6,403 nt of DNA from Gammaproteobacteria bacterium UBA6173 (GTDB taxonomy: Bacteria; Pseudomonadota; Gammaproteobacteria; Pseudomonadales; Pseudohongiellaceae): assembly GCA_002422225.1 (NCBI GenBank), contig DITX01000036.1, positions 1 to 6,403 on the forward strand. The letters are read 5' to 3'. The notes under the pieces are model-generated. The model was not told the DNA's origin. It did no database searches and saw only the letters and a program-made list of their open reading frames with translations. This document shows positions 1-6,371 of this stretch, piece by piece. A program made the translations under genes and the position numbers. Numbering within the stretch: the first letter of the stretch is position 1; each line of letters begins with the position of its first letter.

Positions 1-990
1 CAGCGACTGATTGGCAGGGAAGTCAGTTGATAGCAGCCAACCCGCCTCGGTTTCCCCATAAACAACACCGACACTGTGGCCAGGCTGAATATCCATCAGG
101 TTCAGTGACAATTGCCATCCTGTGCCGTTAGTTTTGCCGGTGCCTGTCATGTTGGCGGCAGCCTTACTTTGAGTTTCTGGCGCCCATGCCAGCTCAACAC
201 CGCTGACCAGTTTCATCTGATCTCGCATCGCAACCTGGGTTGCCAACCGGCCCGTCACACCAAAATAATCGCGCTCTTGCCCGGCTGCGAGTCCGTTGTA
301 ATACAAAGCCGATGGTATGTAGGTCACGTCAACTGAACGCTGCGCCCACAATCCGTCGGTATCTGCAGCATCAACACTCAAGTAATAACCGACTCGGCTG
401 GCAGATTCAGCAAAACCCAAAGGTGAACGCCGCACGTTACTGGGGCCATCTTTATCATTACGTTCGATGATGGCGGTGTAATTCAAACCATGGTCTGAGC
501 GGTAGGTGCTTTGTAATCCATCCGTCCAGCCAACATCCCAGCTGGTTGAGTTGGTGCGGCTGAATGACTTGGCTGCCAAACCAATCAGGCGGTTGTTGCT
601 CTGGAAACGACCGATGCGGTGATCCCACTTGCCATAACGCGCACGCACAAAAAACTCATCCAATGTGGTTTCACCGGCTGCTATAGAAGGTCCTCCTCCA
701 ACGGGCGCATCAAACAGATGCACAAATCCACCTTGATTGCGTGAATCATGCACACGCCCCGCATAGCGGCCTTTGAACGACCAGGTATCATTAATATTCC
801 ACTGCAATCCAGCGCGCACACGCAAGCGAAACTGATCATCGTCAGTTTCAGTGCCATTGCGTTCGTCACGCTCGAAACCAGCAAAACCAAAGCGAAGATC
901 GCCTGAAAAATTAATGTCTTGTGCCTGAGCTGCCGATGCTGTTGCCCCGACCATGAACACCAGTGCAAGCATCTTTGTAAATTGTTTCAA
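1..990 (-). CDS. Outer-membrane beta-barrel porin, OprO/OprP-like, probably phosphate-regulated (3' end outside window)
   Basis: The frame is open without a stop from 990 to the window edge, giving 330 residues; the C-terminal end is missing. The N-terminus MKQFTKMLALVFMVGATASA followed by AQA|QD is a classic Sec signal peptide: two lysines, a hydrophobic core and an AxA cleavage site near residue 23. The mature part is rich in alternating polar and aromatic stretches typical of beta strands, for example FVRARYGKWDHRIGRF and SVDVTYIPSALYYNG, with Gly/Asp/Asn-rich turns. This fits a trimeric-porin-like barrel in the outer membrane. The general look recalls phosphate-selective porins O and P, which usually have about 400 residues, but the family call rests on pattern and context, not on a search. 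The five-repeat PhoB-like operator upstream supports a role in phosphate or polyphosphate uptake. The start is taken as TTG at 990 because GGGGGAG lies 7 bases upstream; ATG at 972 has no such site and would remove the charged n-region. A different anion or general porin is possible. Confidence 0.8.
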   Translation of the reverse strand, partial: MKQFTKMLALVFMVGATASAAQAQDINFSGDLRFGFAGFERDERNGTETDDDQFRLRVRAGLQWNINDTWSFKGRYAGRVHDSRNQGGFVHLFDAPVGGGPSIAAGETTLDEFFVRARYGKWDHRIGRFQSNNRLIGLAAKSFSRTNSTSWDVGWTDGLQSTYRSDHGLNYTAIIERNDKDGPSNVRRSPLGFAESASRVGYYLSVDAADTDGLWAQRSVDVTYIPSALYYNGLAAGQERDYFGVTGRLATQVAMRDQMKLVSGVELAWAPETQSKAAANMTGTGKTNGTGWQLSLNLMDIQPGHSVGVVYGETEAGWLLSTDFPANQSL

Positions 991-997
991 CTGTATT

Positions 998-1004
998 CTC
1001 CCCC
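998..1004 (-). promoter_or_regulatory. Ribosome binding site that sets the TTG start of the porin
   Basis: On the minus strand GGGGGAG is followed by 7 bases and then TTG at 990. This purine-rich Shine-Dalgarno sequence is well spaced for TTG and 25 bases from the alternative ATG at 972, too far to serve it. It therefore decides the start codon and restores the full signal peptide. Confidence 0.65.
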
Positions 1005-1075
1005 ACAAGATCATCAGGCTCCGCACCTGTCGATCGTTTTTGAATGACTCTTGTTTGTTGTCACCAATCAGTCAC

Positions 1076-1126
1076 ATGACAGAACGGTGGCAATTTAACT
1101 ACAGTTTTATGACATTTGCATGACAG
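1076..1126 (-). promoter_or_regulatory. PhoB box array: five half-sites in 11-bp register upstream of the porin
   Basis: Read on the minus strand, 7-base units begin every 11 bases. They are CTGTCAT (1126-1120), ATGTCAT (1115-1109), CTGTAGT (1104-1098), TTGCCAC (1093-1087) and CTGTCAT (1082-1076). Against the known PhoB half-site CTGTCAT they match 7, 6, 5, 4 and 7 of 7. The first three spacers are AT-rich (GCAA, AAAA, TAAA), as in known Pho boxes. The first two units form CTGTCATGCAAATGTCAT, close to the classical 18-bp Pho box. Orientation and position fit activation of the porin. The array begins 16 bases past the msrA stop codon. Binding by PhoB is inferred; no phoB gene is in the window. 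Confidence 0.72.
1093..1098 (-). promoter_or_regulatory. Candidate -10 element of the porin promoter
   Basis: TTAAAT (4 of 6 to TATAAT) begins 10 bases after the end of the first two-unit Pho box, the spacing known from PhoB-activated promoters such as phoA and pstS, where the Pho box replaces the -35 element. Transcription would start near 1086 and leave a leader of about 95 bases. The downstream half-sites would then overlap or follow the start point. The hexamer is weak, so this is tentative. Confidence 0.35.
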
Positions 1127-1142
1127 AGATCAAACTGGCCAA

Positions 1143-1775
1143 TCAATCACCTGTCAGGCAAGACAGCCCACGTATGCCACAGTAGCCATTGGGGTTTTTG
1201 TCGAGATATTGCTGATGGTAGTCTTCGGCATAGTAGTAGTCGGCCAGAGGGGCAATTTCTGTAGTGATGCTTCCCAGCCCTGCAGCGCTCAGACGCAGCT
1301 GTGCCTGTGCGCAACTATCTGCCGCCGCGCGCGCCTGTGCCTCAGAGCAGGTATAAATGGCCGAGCGATACTGGGTGCCGCGGTCATTGCCCTGACGCAT
1401 ACCTTGTGAGGGATCATGAGATGCCCAGAACACCGCCAATAACTGTTCATAACTGATCTGTTGCGGATCAAAATACACCAGCACCACTTCGGTATGGCCA
1501 GTCAGCCCACTGCACACTTCTTCATAGCTCGGGTTTGGGGTATACCCACCCGCATAACCAACCGCGGTGCTGAACACCCCAGGCTGTCGCCAGAACACGC
1601 GCTCTGCGCCCCAAAAACATCCAAGACCAAACACCGCCTGCTCAAGCCCGGCGGGCACCGGCTGCAGCATAGTATTGCCTGTGATGGTATGAACTCCGCT
1701 GATACGCATGGCTTGTGTGCGACCTTTTAATGCCGCCTCGGCACTGACCATACGTGTTTTATCTGCAAACAACAT
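1143..1775 (-). CDS. msrA: Peptide methionine-S-sulfoxide reductase MsrA
   Basis: This 210-residue protein reduces the S epimer of methionine sulfoxide, free or in proteins, back to methionine; thioredoxin recycles it. It is a cytosolic repair enzyme for oxidative damage. The signature GCFWGAER holds the catalytic cysteine, Cys53. Further family blocks follow in order: VGYAGGYTPNPSYEEVCSG, TGHTEVV, the HDPSQGMRQGNDRGTQYRS block and YYAEDYHQQYLDKNPNGYC. Two C-terminal cysteines, Cys199 and Cys206, match the resolving pair of the three-cysteine E. coli type enzyme, with one residue less between them. The length and the N-terminal extension (LFADKTRMVSAEAALKGRT) also fit the long E. coli-type MsrA of about 212 residues. 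The start ATG has GGGAG six bases upstream. The gene is divergent from the aminotransferase gene and in tandem with the porin, 152 bases away. The porin has its own operator, so co-transcription is not required. No clear sigma-70 promoter was found for msrA. Confidence 0.96.
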   Translation of the reverse strand: MLFADKTRMVSAEAALKGRTQAMRISGVHTITGNTMLQPVPAGLEQAVFGLGCFWGAERVFWRQPGVFSTAVGYAGGYTPNPSYEEVCSGLTGHTEVVLVYFDPQQISYEQLLAVFWASHDPSQGMRQGNDRGTQYRSAIYTCSEAQARAAADSCAQAQLRLSAAGLGSITTEIAPLADYYYAEDYHQQYLDKNPNGYCGIRGLSCLTGD

Positions 1776-1799
1776 AAAATGCTCCCGGCAAAAACTGCC

Positions 1800-1828
1800 T
1801 ATACATACGAAGTAACGACGCCTAGAAT
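1800..1828 (+). promoter_or_regulatory. Candidate sigma-70 promoter for the aminotransferase gene
   Basis: TATACA (1800-1805, 4 of 6 to TTGACA), a 17-base spacer and TAGAAT (1823-1828, 5 of 6 to TATAAT) point rightward. Transcription would begin near 1835 and give a leader of about 68 bases. It lies in the 127-bp region between divergent msrA and the aminotransferase gene. Support is by consensus only. Confidence 0.4.
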
Positions 1829-1902
1829 ATCACAGCACCGCACATGGAATTTGAAACACTACAGACACGATTGCCCTGGCATCACAACATCAGGAAGCAC
1901 AG

Positions 1903-3072
1903 ATGAGCTCAGCGTTAATGGCCAATTATGGCCACCCGGAACTGCAATTTGAACGTGGCCAGGGCGTATACCTGTATACTGCGGATCAACACCGTTATCT
2001 GGACTTTACCGCCGGCATTGCGGTGAATTGTCTGGGACATTGTCACCCTCATCTGGTGAAGGCAATTCGCGAGCAATCCGAACGACTGTGGCACACGTCC
2101 AATCTGTTCAGCAACATCCCGACCGAGCGCTTGGCGCAGCGTCTGGTTGATCTGAGTTTTGCTGACCGGGTGTTTTTTGCCAATTCGGGCACTGAAGCCG
2201 TGGAATGCGGATTCAAGATGATGCGCCGTTATCATTACCACCATGGTCACAAACAACGTGTGCGCATTATTTCGCTGACGCAGTCGTTTCATGGCCGCAC
2301 GCTGGCGCCTATTGCCGCCTGTCTTAACCCGTTGCATACGGAAGGTTTCCTGGTGGGGGACTCAGGTTTTGACCAAGTGCCGTTTGGTGATTTGCAGGCT
2401 TTGCGCGCTGCGATTTCTGATCAGACGGCAGGCGTTATTCTGGAGCCGGTGCAAGGTGAAGGCGGTATCCGGGCGGTTGCGGTTGATTACCTGAAAGCGG
2501 TACGCCAATTGTGCGACGAGCATGGCATCCTGTTGATGTTTGACGAAGTGCAATCCGGCATGGGCCGCACTGGCCATCTGTTTGCACATGAAGCCTTGGG
2601 CGTGACACCGGATTTGCTGGCCTCGGCTAAAGGCCTGGGTGGCGGCTTCCCGATTGGTGCCTGTCTGTCTATCGAAAAAGTCGCCGAAGTCATGACGGCT
2701 GGCACACACGGCAGCACCTTTGGTGGTAATCCGCTAGCTACGGCTGTGGGTAATGCTGTGATGGATTACATCAGTGATCCGGCATTTTTGCAGACCGTTC
2801 AACAGCGTTCAGCGCGCCTGCGGGCCGGGCTGGATGTGCTGATACAACAATACCCGACGCTATTGGCTGAACACACGGGTCTGGGCTTGATGGTGGGTTT
2901 GCGCTGCGCCTGCTCTAACGCTGATATGATCAAAGCGTTTATGCAGGTCAAGTTGCTGGCTGTCAAAGCGGGCGGCAATTCCATACGACTGCTGCCACCC
3001 CTCAATATCAGCGAATCAGAAATCGACGAAGCATTGGCGTTGATCAAGGCGGCGTGCGACACGCTGTCGTAG
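1903..3072 (+). CDS. argD: Class III PLP-dependent aminotransferase, acetylornithine aminotransferase (ArgD) type
   Basis: This 389-residue protein belongs to the acetylornithine/succinylornithine aminotransferase group. ArgD converts N-acetylglutamate semialdehyde and glutamate to N-acetylornithine and 2-oxoglutarate in cytosolic arginine synthesis. Visible family motifs in order: AGIAVNCLGHCHP, the phosphate-binding loop NSGTEA (Asn94-Ala99), FHGRT (129-133), EPVQGEGG (from Glu181), FDEVQSGMGRTG with the pyridine-binding Asp214, the Schiff-base lysine in SAKGLGGGFPIGA (Lys243) and STFGGNPLA with Thr272. Length is normal for ArgD, and ATG follows AGGAA at a 6-base distance. The blocks GFDQVPFGD and the NSG-EAVE-plus-RRYHY region remind me of alphaproteobacterial ArgD, while msrA next door looks gammaproteobacterial; this is recall, not a tree. 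No other arginine gene is nearby, so relatives acting on succinylornithine, ornithine or GABA-like substrates cannot be excluded. The enzyme class is certain, the symbol less so. Confidence 0.85.
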   Translation: MSSALMANYGHPELQFERGQGVYLYTADQHRYLDFTAGIAVNCLGHCHPHLVKAIREQSERLWHTSNLFSNIPTERLAQRLVDLSFADRVFFANSGTEAVECGFKMMRRYHYHHGHKQRVRIISLTQSFHGRTLAPIAACLNPLHTEGFLVGDSGFDQVPFGDLQALRAAISDQTAGVILEPVQGEGGIRAVAVDYLKAVRQLCDEHGILLMFDEVQSGMGRTGHLFAHEALGVTPDLLASAKGLGGGFPIGACLSIEKVAEVMTAGTHGSTFGGNPLATAVGNAVMDYISDPAFLQTVQQRSARLRAGLDVLIQQYPTLLAEHTGLGLMVGLRCACSNADMIKAFMQVKLLAVKAGGNSIRLLPPLNISESEIDEALALIKAACDTLS

Positions 3073-3183
3073 TGAAAGAAGCAGTGCAAAATGTAAAGCA
3101 AGTGTAGAACCTGTCGATATAGTAAGACTACACAGCAAGACGGCGAGGCATAATAAAAAAATCAATTGCCCACACTCTGCGGC

Positions 3184-3203
3184 CCGGGATCGGCCGCCCG
3201 GAA
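3184..3203 (+). promoter_or_regulatory. GC-rich hairpin adjoining the ribosome binding site of the GGDEF/EAL gene
   Basis: CCGGG (3184-3188) and CCCGG (3197-3201) can pair into a 5-bp all-GC stem with an 8-base loop. The last GG of the stem belongs to the only visible Shine-Dalgarno sequence, GGAA at 3200-3203, which is 8 bases before ATG at 3212. The fold could dampen translation. The rest of the 139-bp gap 3073-3211 shows only an AT-rich patch with CATAAT at 3149-3154 as a weak possible -10 without a good -35 partner, and no convincing terminator after the aminotransferase gene. Confidence 0.3.
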
Positions 3204-3211
3204 CAACACAC

Positions 3212-6200
3212 ATGGAAGCAGACAGCAACAAAGCAGCAAGCTCGCTGACACGCGGCACAGCAATGACCGACTTCAGGCTTGGTCTGGGTGAGCTTTGTGT
3301 ACAGCGTTTGCAGGATGAACCGCTGCTGCATCGCTTGTTGTCGCTTTCTTCCGACATGTTCTGGCAGGAAAATGCAGACGGTGTCTGTGAAGCGGTGCTC
3401 AGTTATTCCGAAGACACTCAAGCGGCGGCACACCAGATATTTGGTCACCGCCTGATTGATGTGGCATTTGAAGCAGAACGACCCGATATCAACAATCCAC
3501 GCACCCTGACCTGGCGCAACTACCTGGATAGCCTTGTACTACGGCAGGCGTTCCGGCAGGTGGATTGTGTCATCAAACTCAAAGACGGCAACAGTTGTTA
3601 CCTGCAGATTACCGGCGCACCACAATTTGATGCACAGGGCAAATTTCTGGGATATGAATGTGTGGCGGTCGATATCACCCGTGAACGTAACGACGAAATC
3701 AATCTGAAACGCTTCCGGGCAGCCATGGACATGTCCTTGGACATGATTTACCTAGTGGATCGCGATACCCTGAGTTTTGTAGATGTCAATGATACCGCCT
3801 GCCGCATTTCCGGCTTGACGCGCGACGAAATACTGCGCCTTGGACCCAGCAAAATCATGGGATTCAGTCGCGCAGAGTTGGACGCGCGTTATAGCCAGCT
3901 GATTGAACTCGGACGCAGTAGCCGTTTTGAGCGCAGAATCACCTTGCCTAACGGCAGCTCCAGCGTCGTGGAAATTCACAGCCGAGCCACGCTGATCAAC
4001 GGACGGTGGTTAATCATTGGTGTCAGCCGCGATGTGACGGCGCGCAAAGAGGCCGAGTTAAAAGCCTTTCAGCTCCAACAGTTGTTTTCAGCCTTGAGCC
4101 TGACTAACGAGGCTATCCTGCGTGCCACCTCAGTGGATTCGCTTTATCAGCAGGCCACGCGCGCTGCGGTGTCCAGCGAGCTATTTTCTATTTCCAGTGT
4201 CTTGGTTCCAAATGAGCGTGGTGATTTCTACGCCGTTGCTAAAGCTGGGTACGTGGATAACAGCATAAAAAAAATCCGCGTCATCATGGATACCAGCCAG
4301 CCGGAAGGCCGCGGGATGACCACCATGGCCATGCTGGAAGGTAAAGCACAATACAGCAACGACTATCAGGCCGAGGTACCCACTGCCGCTTGGCGCGAAA
4401 ATGCGATTGAACACAACATCAACAGTGCCGCTGCGTTGCCACTACTGCGTCATAAAAAGCCTGTGGCAGTGATGCTGTTTTACGCCAATCAAAAAAACGT
4501 GTTTGATGCCCAGACGCAAAGCATTTTGCAGAGCATGGCCGACAACATGTCATTTGCGCTGGACTCCTTTGCCAATGCGGCGGAACAAGCGGTTGCGGCT
4601 GAACGCATCCGGCAGAACGAAGAGCGATTTCGCAGCCTCACCAACCTGAGTTCGGACTCTTATTGGGAGATGGATGCGCATTTAAGGTTTACGCTTTATG
4701 AAGGCCGTATCCGCGGTGATGCCAACAAAACGGCTGTGAATCACGCTATTGGTCAACATTTGTGGAATTTGCCCTCTGTCACACCTGATGTTGGCAATTG
4801 GCGTCACTTCAGACGCATGTTGGAACAACAACAGGCGTTTCGTGAATTCGAGTTTTCCTTTACCAATACTGACGGCACAACGTATCACCTGAGCTTGAGT
4901 GGCGAACCTATTGGTGATTCAGCGGGATTGTTCAGCGGCTATCGCGGCATCACCCGTGACATCACCAGCAAAAAGAAAGTCGCCAACCATATCAAGCACC
5001 TGGCAACACATGACACCCTGACGGGTTTACCCAATCGCGTGATGTTCAGCGAACTGCTGGGGCATGCTATTCGTAATGCCACACGGTATAAGGATCAACG
5101 CTTTGCAGTGTTGTTTATTGACCTTGATCGCTTCAAGGCCGTCAATGATACCTACGGTCATCACACCGGAGATCAGCTATTGGCCGAAGTGGCCAAGCGC
5201 TTGACCACGCCATTGCGCAGCTCTGACATTGTGGCGCGCTTGGGCGGGGATGAATTTGTGATCATGTTGCAGCGTGTCAACGACAAAGAACACGCTGCGC
5301 TGATTGCCAGCAATATCCTGCAGGTGTTTAGTGTACCCATCACCATTGAGCAGCGCGAATTCATGATCGGCGCCAGTATTGGCATCAGCTTGTTTGGCGT
5401 GGATGCCAATACCGAAGAAAGCCTGATGAACCATGCCGACACCGCAATGTACGCGGCCAAAGAAGAAGGCCGCAATAACTTCAGGCTATATTCCGCTGAT
5501 TTACACCAACACAATCAAGAACGCGCCGGTCTGGCGGTGGAATTGCGCCATGCCCTCAAACGCGGTGAATTGAACCTGAATTACCAGGCGAAAGTGGATG
5601 TTGATACCGGCCAGGTGGTAGGTGTCGAGGCTTTGCTGCGCTGGCGGCATCCGGAATTGGGCGATATTTCGCCCAACCATTTTATTCCCATTGCCGAAGA
5701 CAATGGTTTGATTGTGCCTATTGGTGAATGGGTGATGGCAACGGCCTGTCAGCAGGTTTTGTCATGGCAGCAACAGGGTTTGCCTGCGTTATCGTTGGCC
5801 GTCAACTTGTCCGCCCGCCAGTTTAATCACCCTGACTTGCCGGCTTATATCCAGCAAATGCTGGCCGACAACCAATTCCCGGCTGAACAACTGGAGCTGG
5901 AGATCACCGAAAGCCTGGTGGTGCAAAATCCAGAGCGCACCATCCGCCTGATGCAGGAAATGAAAAAAACTGGCATTCGTTTTGCGCTGGATGACTTTGG
6001 TACCGGGTACTCATCACTAGGGCAACTGCGCCACTACCCAATTGATACCTTAAAAATTGATCGCGCCTTTATCAAAGATCTGGACATCAGCCGCGAGGAT
6101 CAGGCGATCAGCAAAGCCATTATCTCCATGAGTAAAACACTGGGGCTGACGGTGGTGGCCGAAGGTGTTGAAAACTCGCGCCAACTGGCGTTTTTGCGGC

Positions 6201-6301
6201 ACTATCAATGCGACATTATTCAGGGTTATTTCTGCCATAAACCCAGTGCTGCCGATGAGTTTGCAGCCTGGTTCAAGCGACAACTGACCAATCCAAAATA
6301 A
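3212..6301 (+). CDS. Multi-sensor c-di-GMP enzyme: PAS-PAS-GAF-PAS-GGDEF-EAL
   Basis: This 1029-residue protein has both domains of cyclic di-GMP turnover: GGDEF makes c-di-GMP from two GTP and EAL cleaves it to pGpG. Domain order by residue: PAS about 38-158 (ends VDITRERN), PAS about 166-280 (ends SRDVTARKEAE), GAF about 294-455, PAS about 473-588 (ends GITRDITSKKK), GGDEF about 590-755 (opens HDTLTGLPNR) and EAL about 777-1025. The cyclase motif is canonical, GGDEF at 678-682, with an RxxD inhibitory site RSSD at 669-672 exactly five residues before it. The EAL part keeps E806-A-L, N865, E897 and E900 (EITES), D927-D928-FGTGYSS, K948, E984 (AEGVE) and Q1004-GY, so phosphodiesterase activity is expected. 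I see no signal peptide or membrane segment, so it should sense cytosolic signals. ATG at 3212 has GGAA 8 bases upstream; ATG at 3263 lacks a site. The net activity and the ligands cannot be read from sequence. It is probably a single-gene unit. Confidence 0.95.
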   Translation: MEADSNKAASSLTRGTAMTDFRLGLGELCVQRLQDEPLLHRLLSLSSDMFWQENADGVCEAVLSYSEDTQAAAHQIFGHRLIDVAFEAERPDINNPRTLTWRNYLDSLVLRQAFRQVDCVIKLKDGNSCYLQITGAPQFDAQGKFLGYECVAVDITRERNDEINLKRFRAAMDMSLDMIYLVDRDTLSFVDVNDTACRISGLTRDEILRLGPSKIMGFSRAELDARYSQLIELGRSSRFERRITLPNGSSSVVEIHSRATLINGRWLIIGVSRDVTARKEAELKAFQLQQLFSALSLTNEAILRATSVDSLYQQATRAAVSSELFSISSVLVPNERGDFYAVAKAGYVDNSIKKIRVIMDTSQPEGRGMTTMAMLEGKAQYSNDYQAEVPTAAWRENAIEHNINSAAALPLLRHKKPVAVMLFYANQKNVFDAQTQSILQSMADNMSFALDSFANAAEQAVAAERIRQNEERFRSLTNLSSDSYWEMDAHLRFTLYEGRIRGDANKTAVNHAIGQHLWNLPSVTPDVGNWRHFRRMLEQQQAFREFEFSFTNTDGTTYHLSLSGEPIGDSAGLFSGYRGITRDITSKKKVANHIKHLATHDTLTGLPNRVMFSELLGHAIRNATRYKDQRFAVLFIDLDRFKAVNDTYGHHTGDQLLAEVAKRLTTPLRSSDIVARLGGDEFVIMLQRVNDKEHAALIASNILQVFSVPITIEQREFMIGASIGISLFGVDANTEESLMNHADTAMYAAKEEGRNNFRLYSADLHQHNQERAGLAVELRHALKRGELNLNYQAKVDVDTGQVVGVEALLRWRHPELGDISPNHFIPIAEDNGLIVPIGEWVMATACQQVLSWQQQGLPALSLAVNLSARQFNHPDLPAYIQQMLADNQFPAEQLELEITESLVVQNPERTIRLMQEMKKTGIRFALDDFGTGYSSLGQLRHYPIDTLKIDRAFIKDLDISREDQAISKAIISMSKTLGLTVVAEGVENSRQLAFLRHYQCDIIQGYFCHKPSAADEFAAWFKRQLTNPK

Positions 6302-6349
6302 AAAATGCCGTCGCGCGCATGAGCGGGTAAATAGCGTGTGCCCGTTGAT

Positions 6350-6371
6350 AAACGTGATATTCGTCACATTT
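6350..6371. promoter_or_regulatory. CRP/Vfr-type operator near the right edge
   Basis: The near-palindrome AACGTGA-TATTCG-TCACATT matches the CRP consensus core TGTGA-N6-TCACA at 9 of 10 positions. With the flanking AAA and TTT it matches the 22-base E. coli consensus at 17 of 22 positions by my alignment. It lies 49 bases after the stop of the GGDEF/EAL gene, so it more likely serves a gene to the right. An alternative reading is a short rho-independent terminator: GTGAT/GTCAC with one G-T pair, followed by six T at 6369-6374. The stem is too weak to prefer this. The rest of 6302-6403 shows no gene. Confidence 0.45.

Noticed and set aside
112..470. Two overlapping plus-strand open frames of 74 and 76 codons
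   Set aside because: They lie antisense inside the porin frame, which has a signal peptide and barrel-like sequence; their proteins show no recognisable motif.
681..968. Minus-strand 95-codon frame at the start of the porin
   Set aside because: It is in another frame of the same strand as the porin and looks like a shadow; the porin frame has the ribosome binding site and the signal peptide.
1131..1137. Possible sixth PhoB half-site in the same 11-bp phase
   Set aside because: CAGTTTG matches the CTGTCAT half-site at only 3 of 7 positions, no better than chance.
1116..1730. Plus-strand frames of 97 and 89 codons
   Set aside because: They are antisense to msrA, whose catalytic motifs are unmistakable.
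1026..3118. Shared 10-base word ACCTGTCGAT near 1026 and 3109
   Set aside because: One copy is in the porin leader and the other after the aminotransferase gene; two copies of a 10-base word without flanking similarity may be chance.
3102..3133. Inverted repeat GTGTAG/CTACAC after the aminotransferase gene as a terminator
   Set aside because: The loop is 20 bases, the stem is 6 bp, and no T-run follows on the plus strand.
3263..3265. Alternative ATG start (codon 18) for the GGDEF/EAL protein
   Set aside because: There is no Shine-Dalgarno sequence before it, whereas ATG at 3212 has GGAA at a suitable distance; the choice is not certain.
6322..6346. Inverted repeat AGCGGG/CCCGTT after the GGDEF/EAL gene as a terminator
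   Set aside because: It has a wobble pair, a 13-base loop and no T-run directly after it.
6050..6367. Minus-strand 105-codon frame reaching past the end of the GGDEF/EAL gene
   Set aside because: Most of it is antisense to the conserved EAL motifs, it has no recognised domain, and its first codons fall in the CRP-like site.
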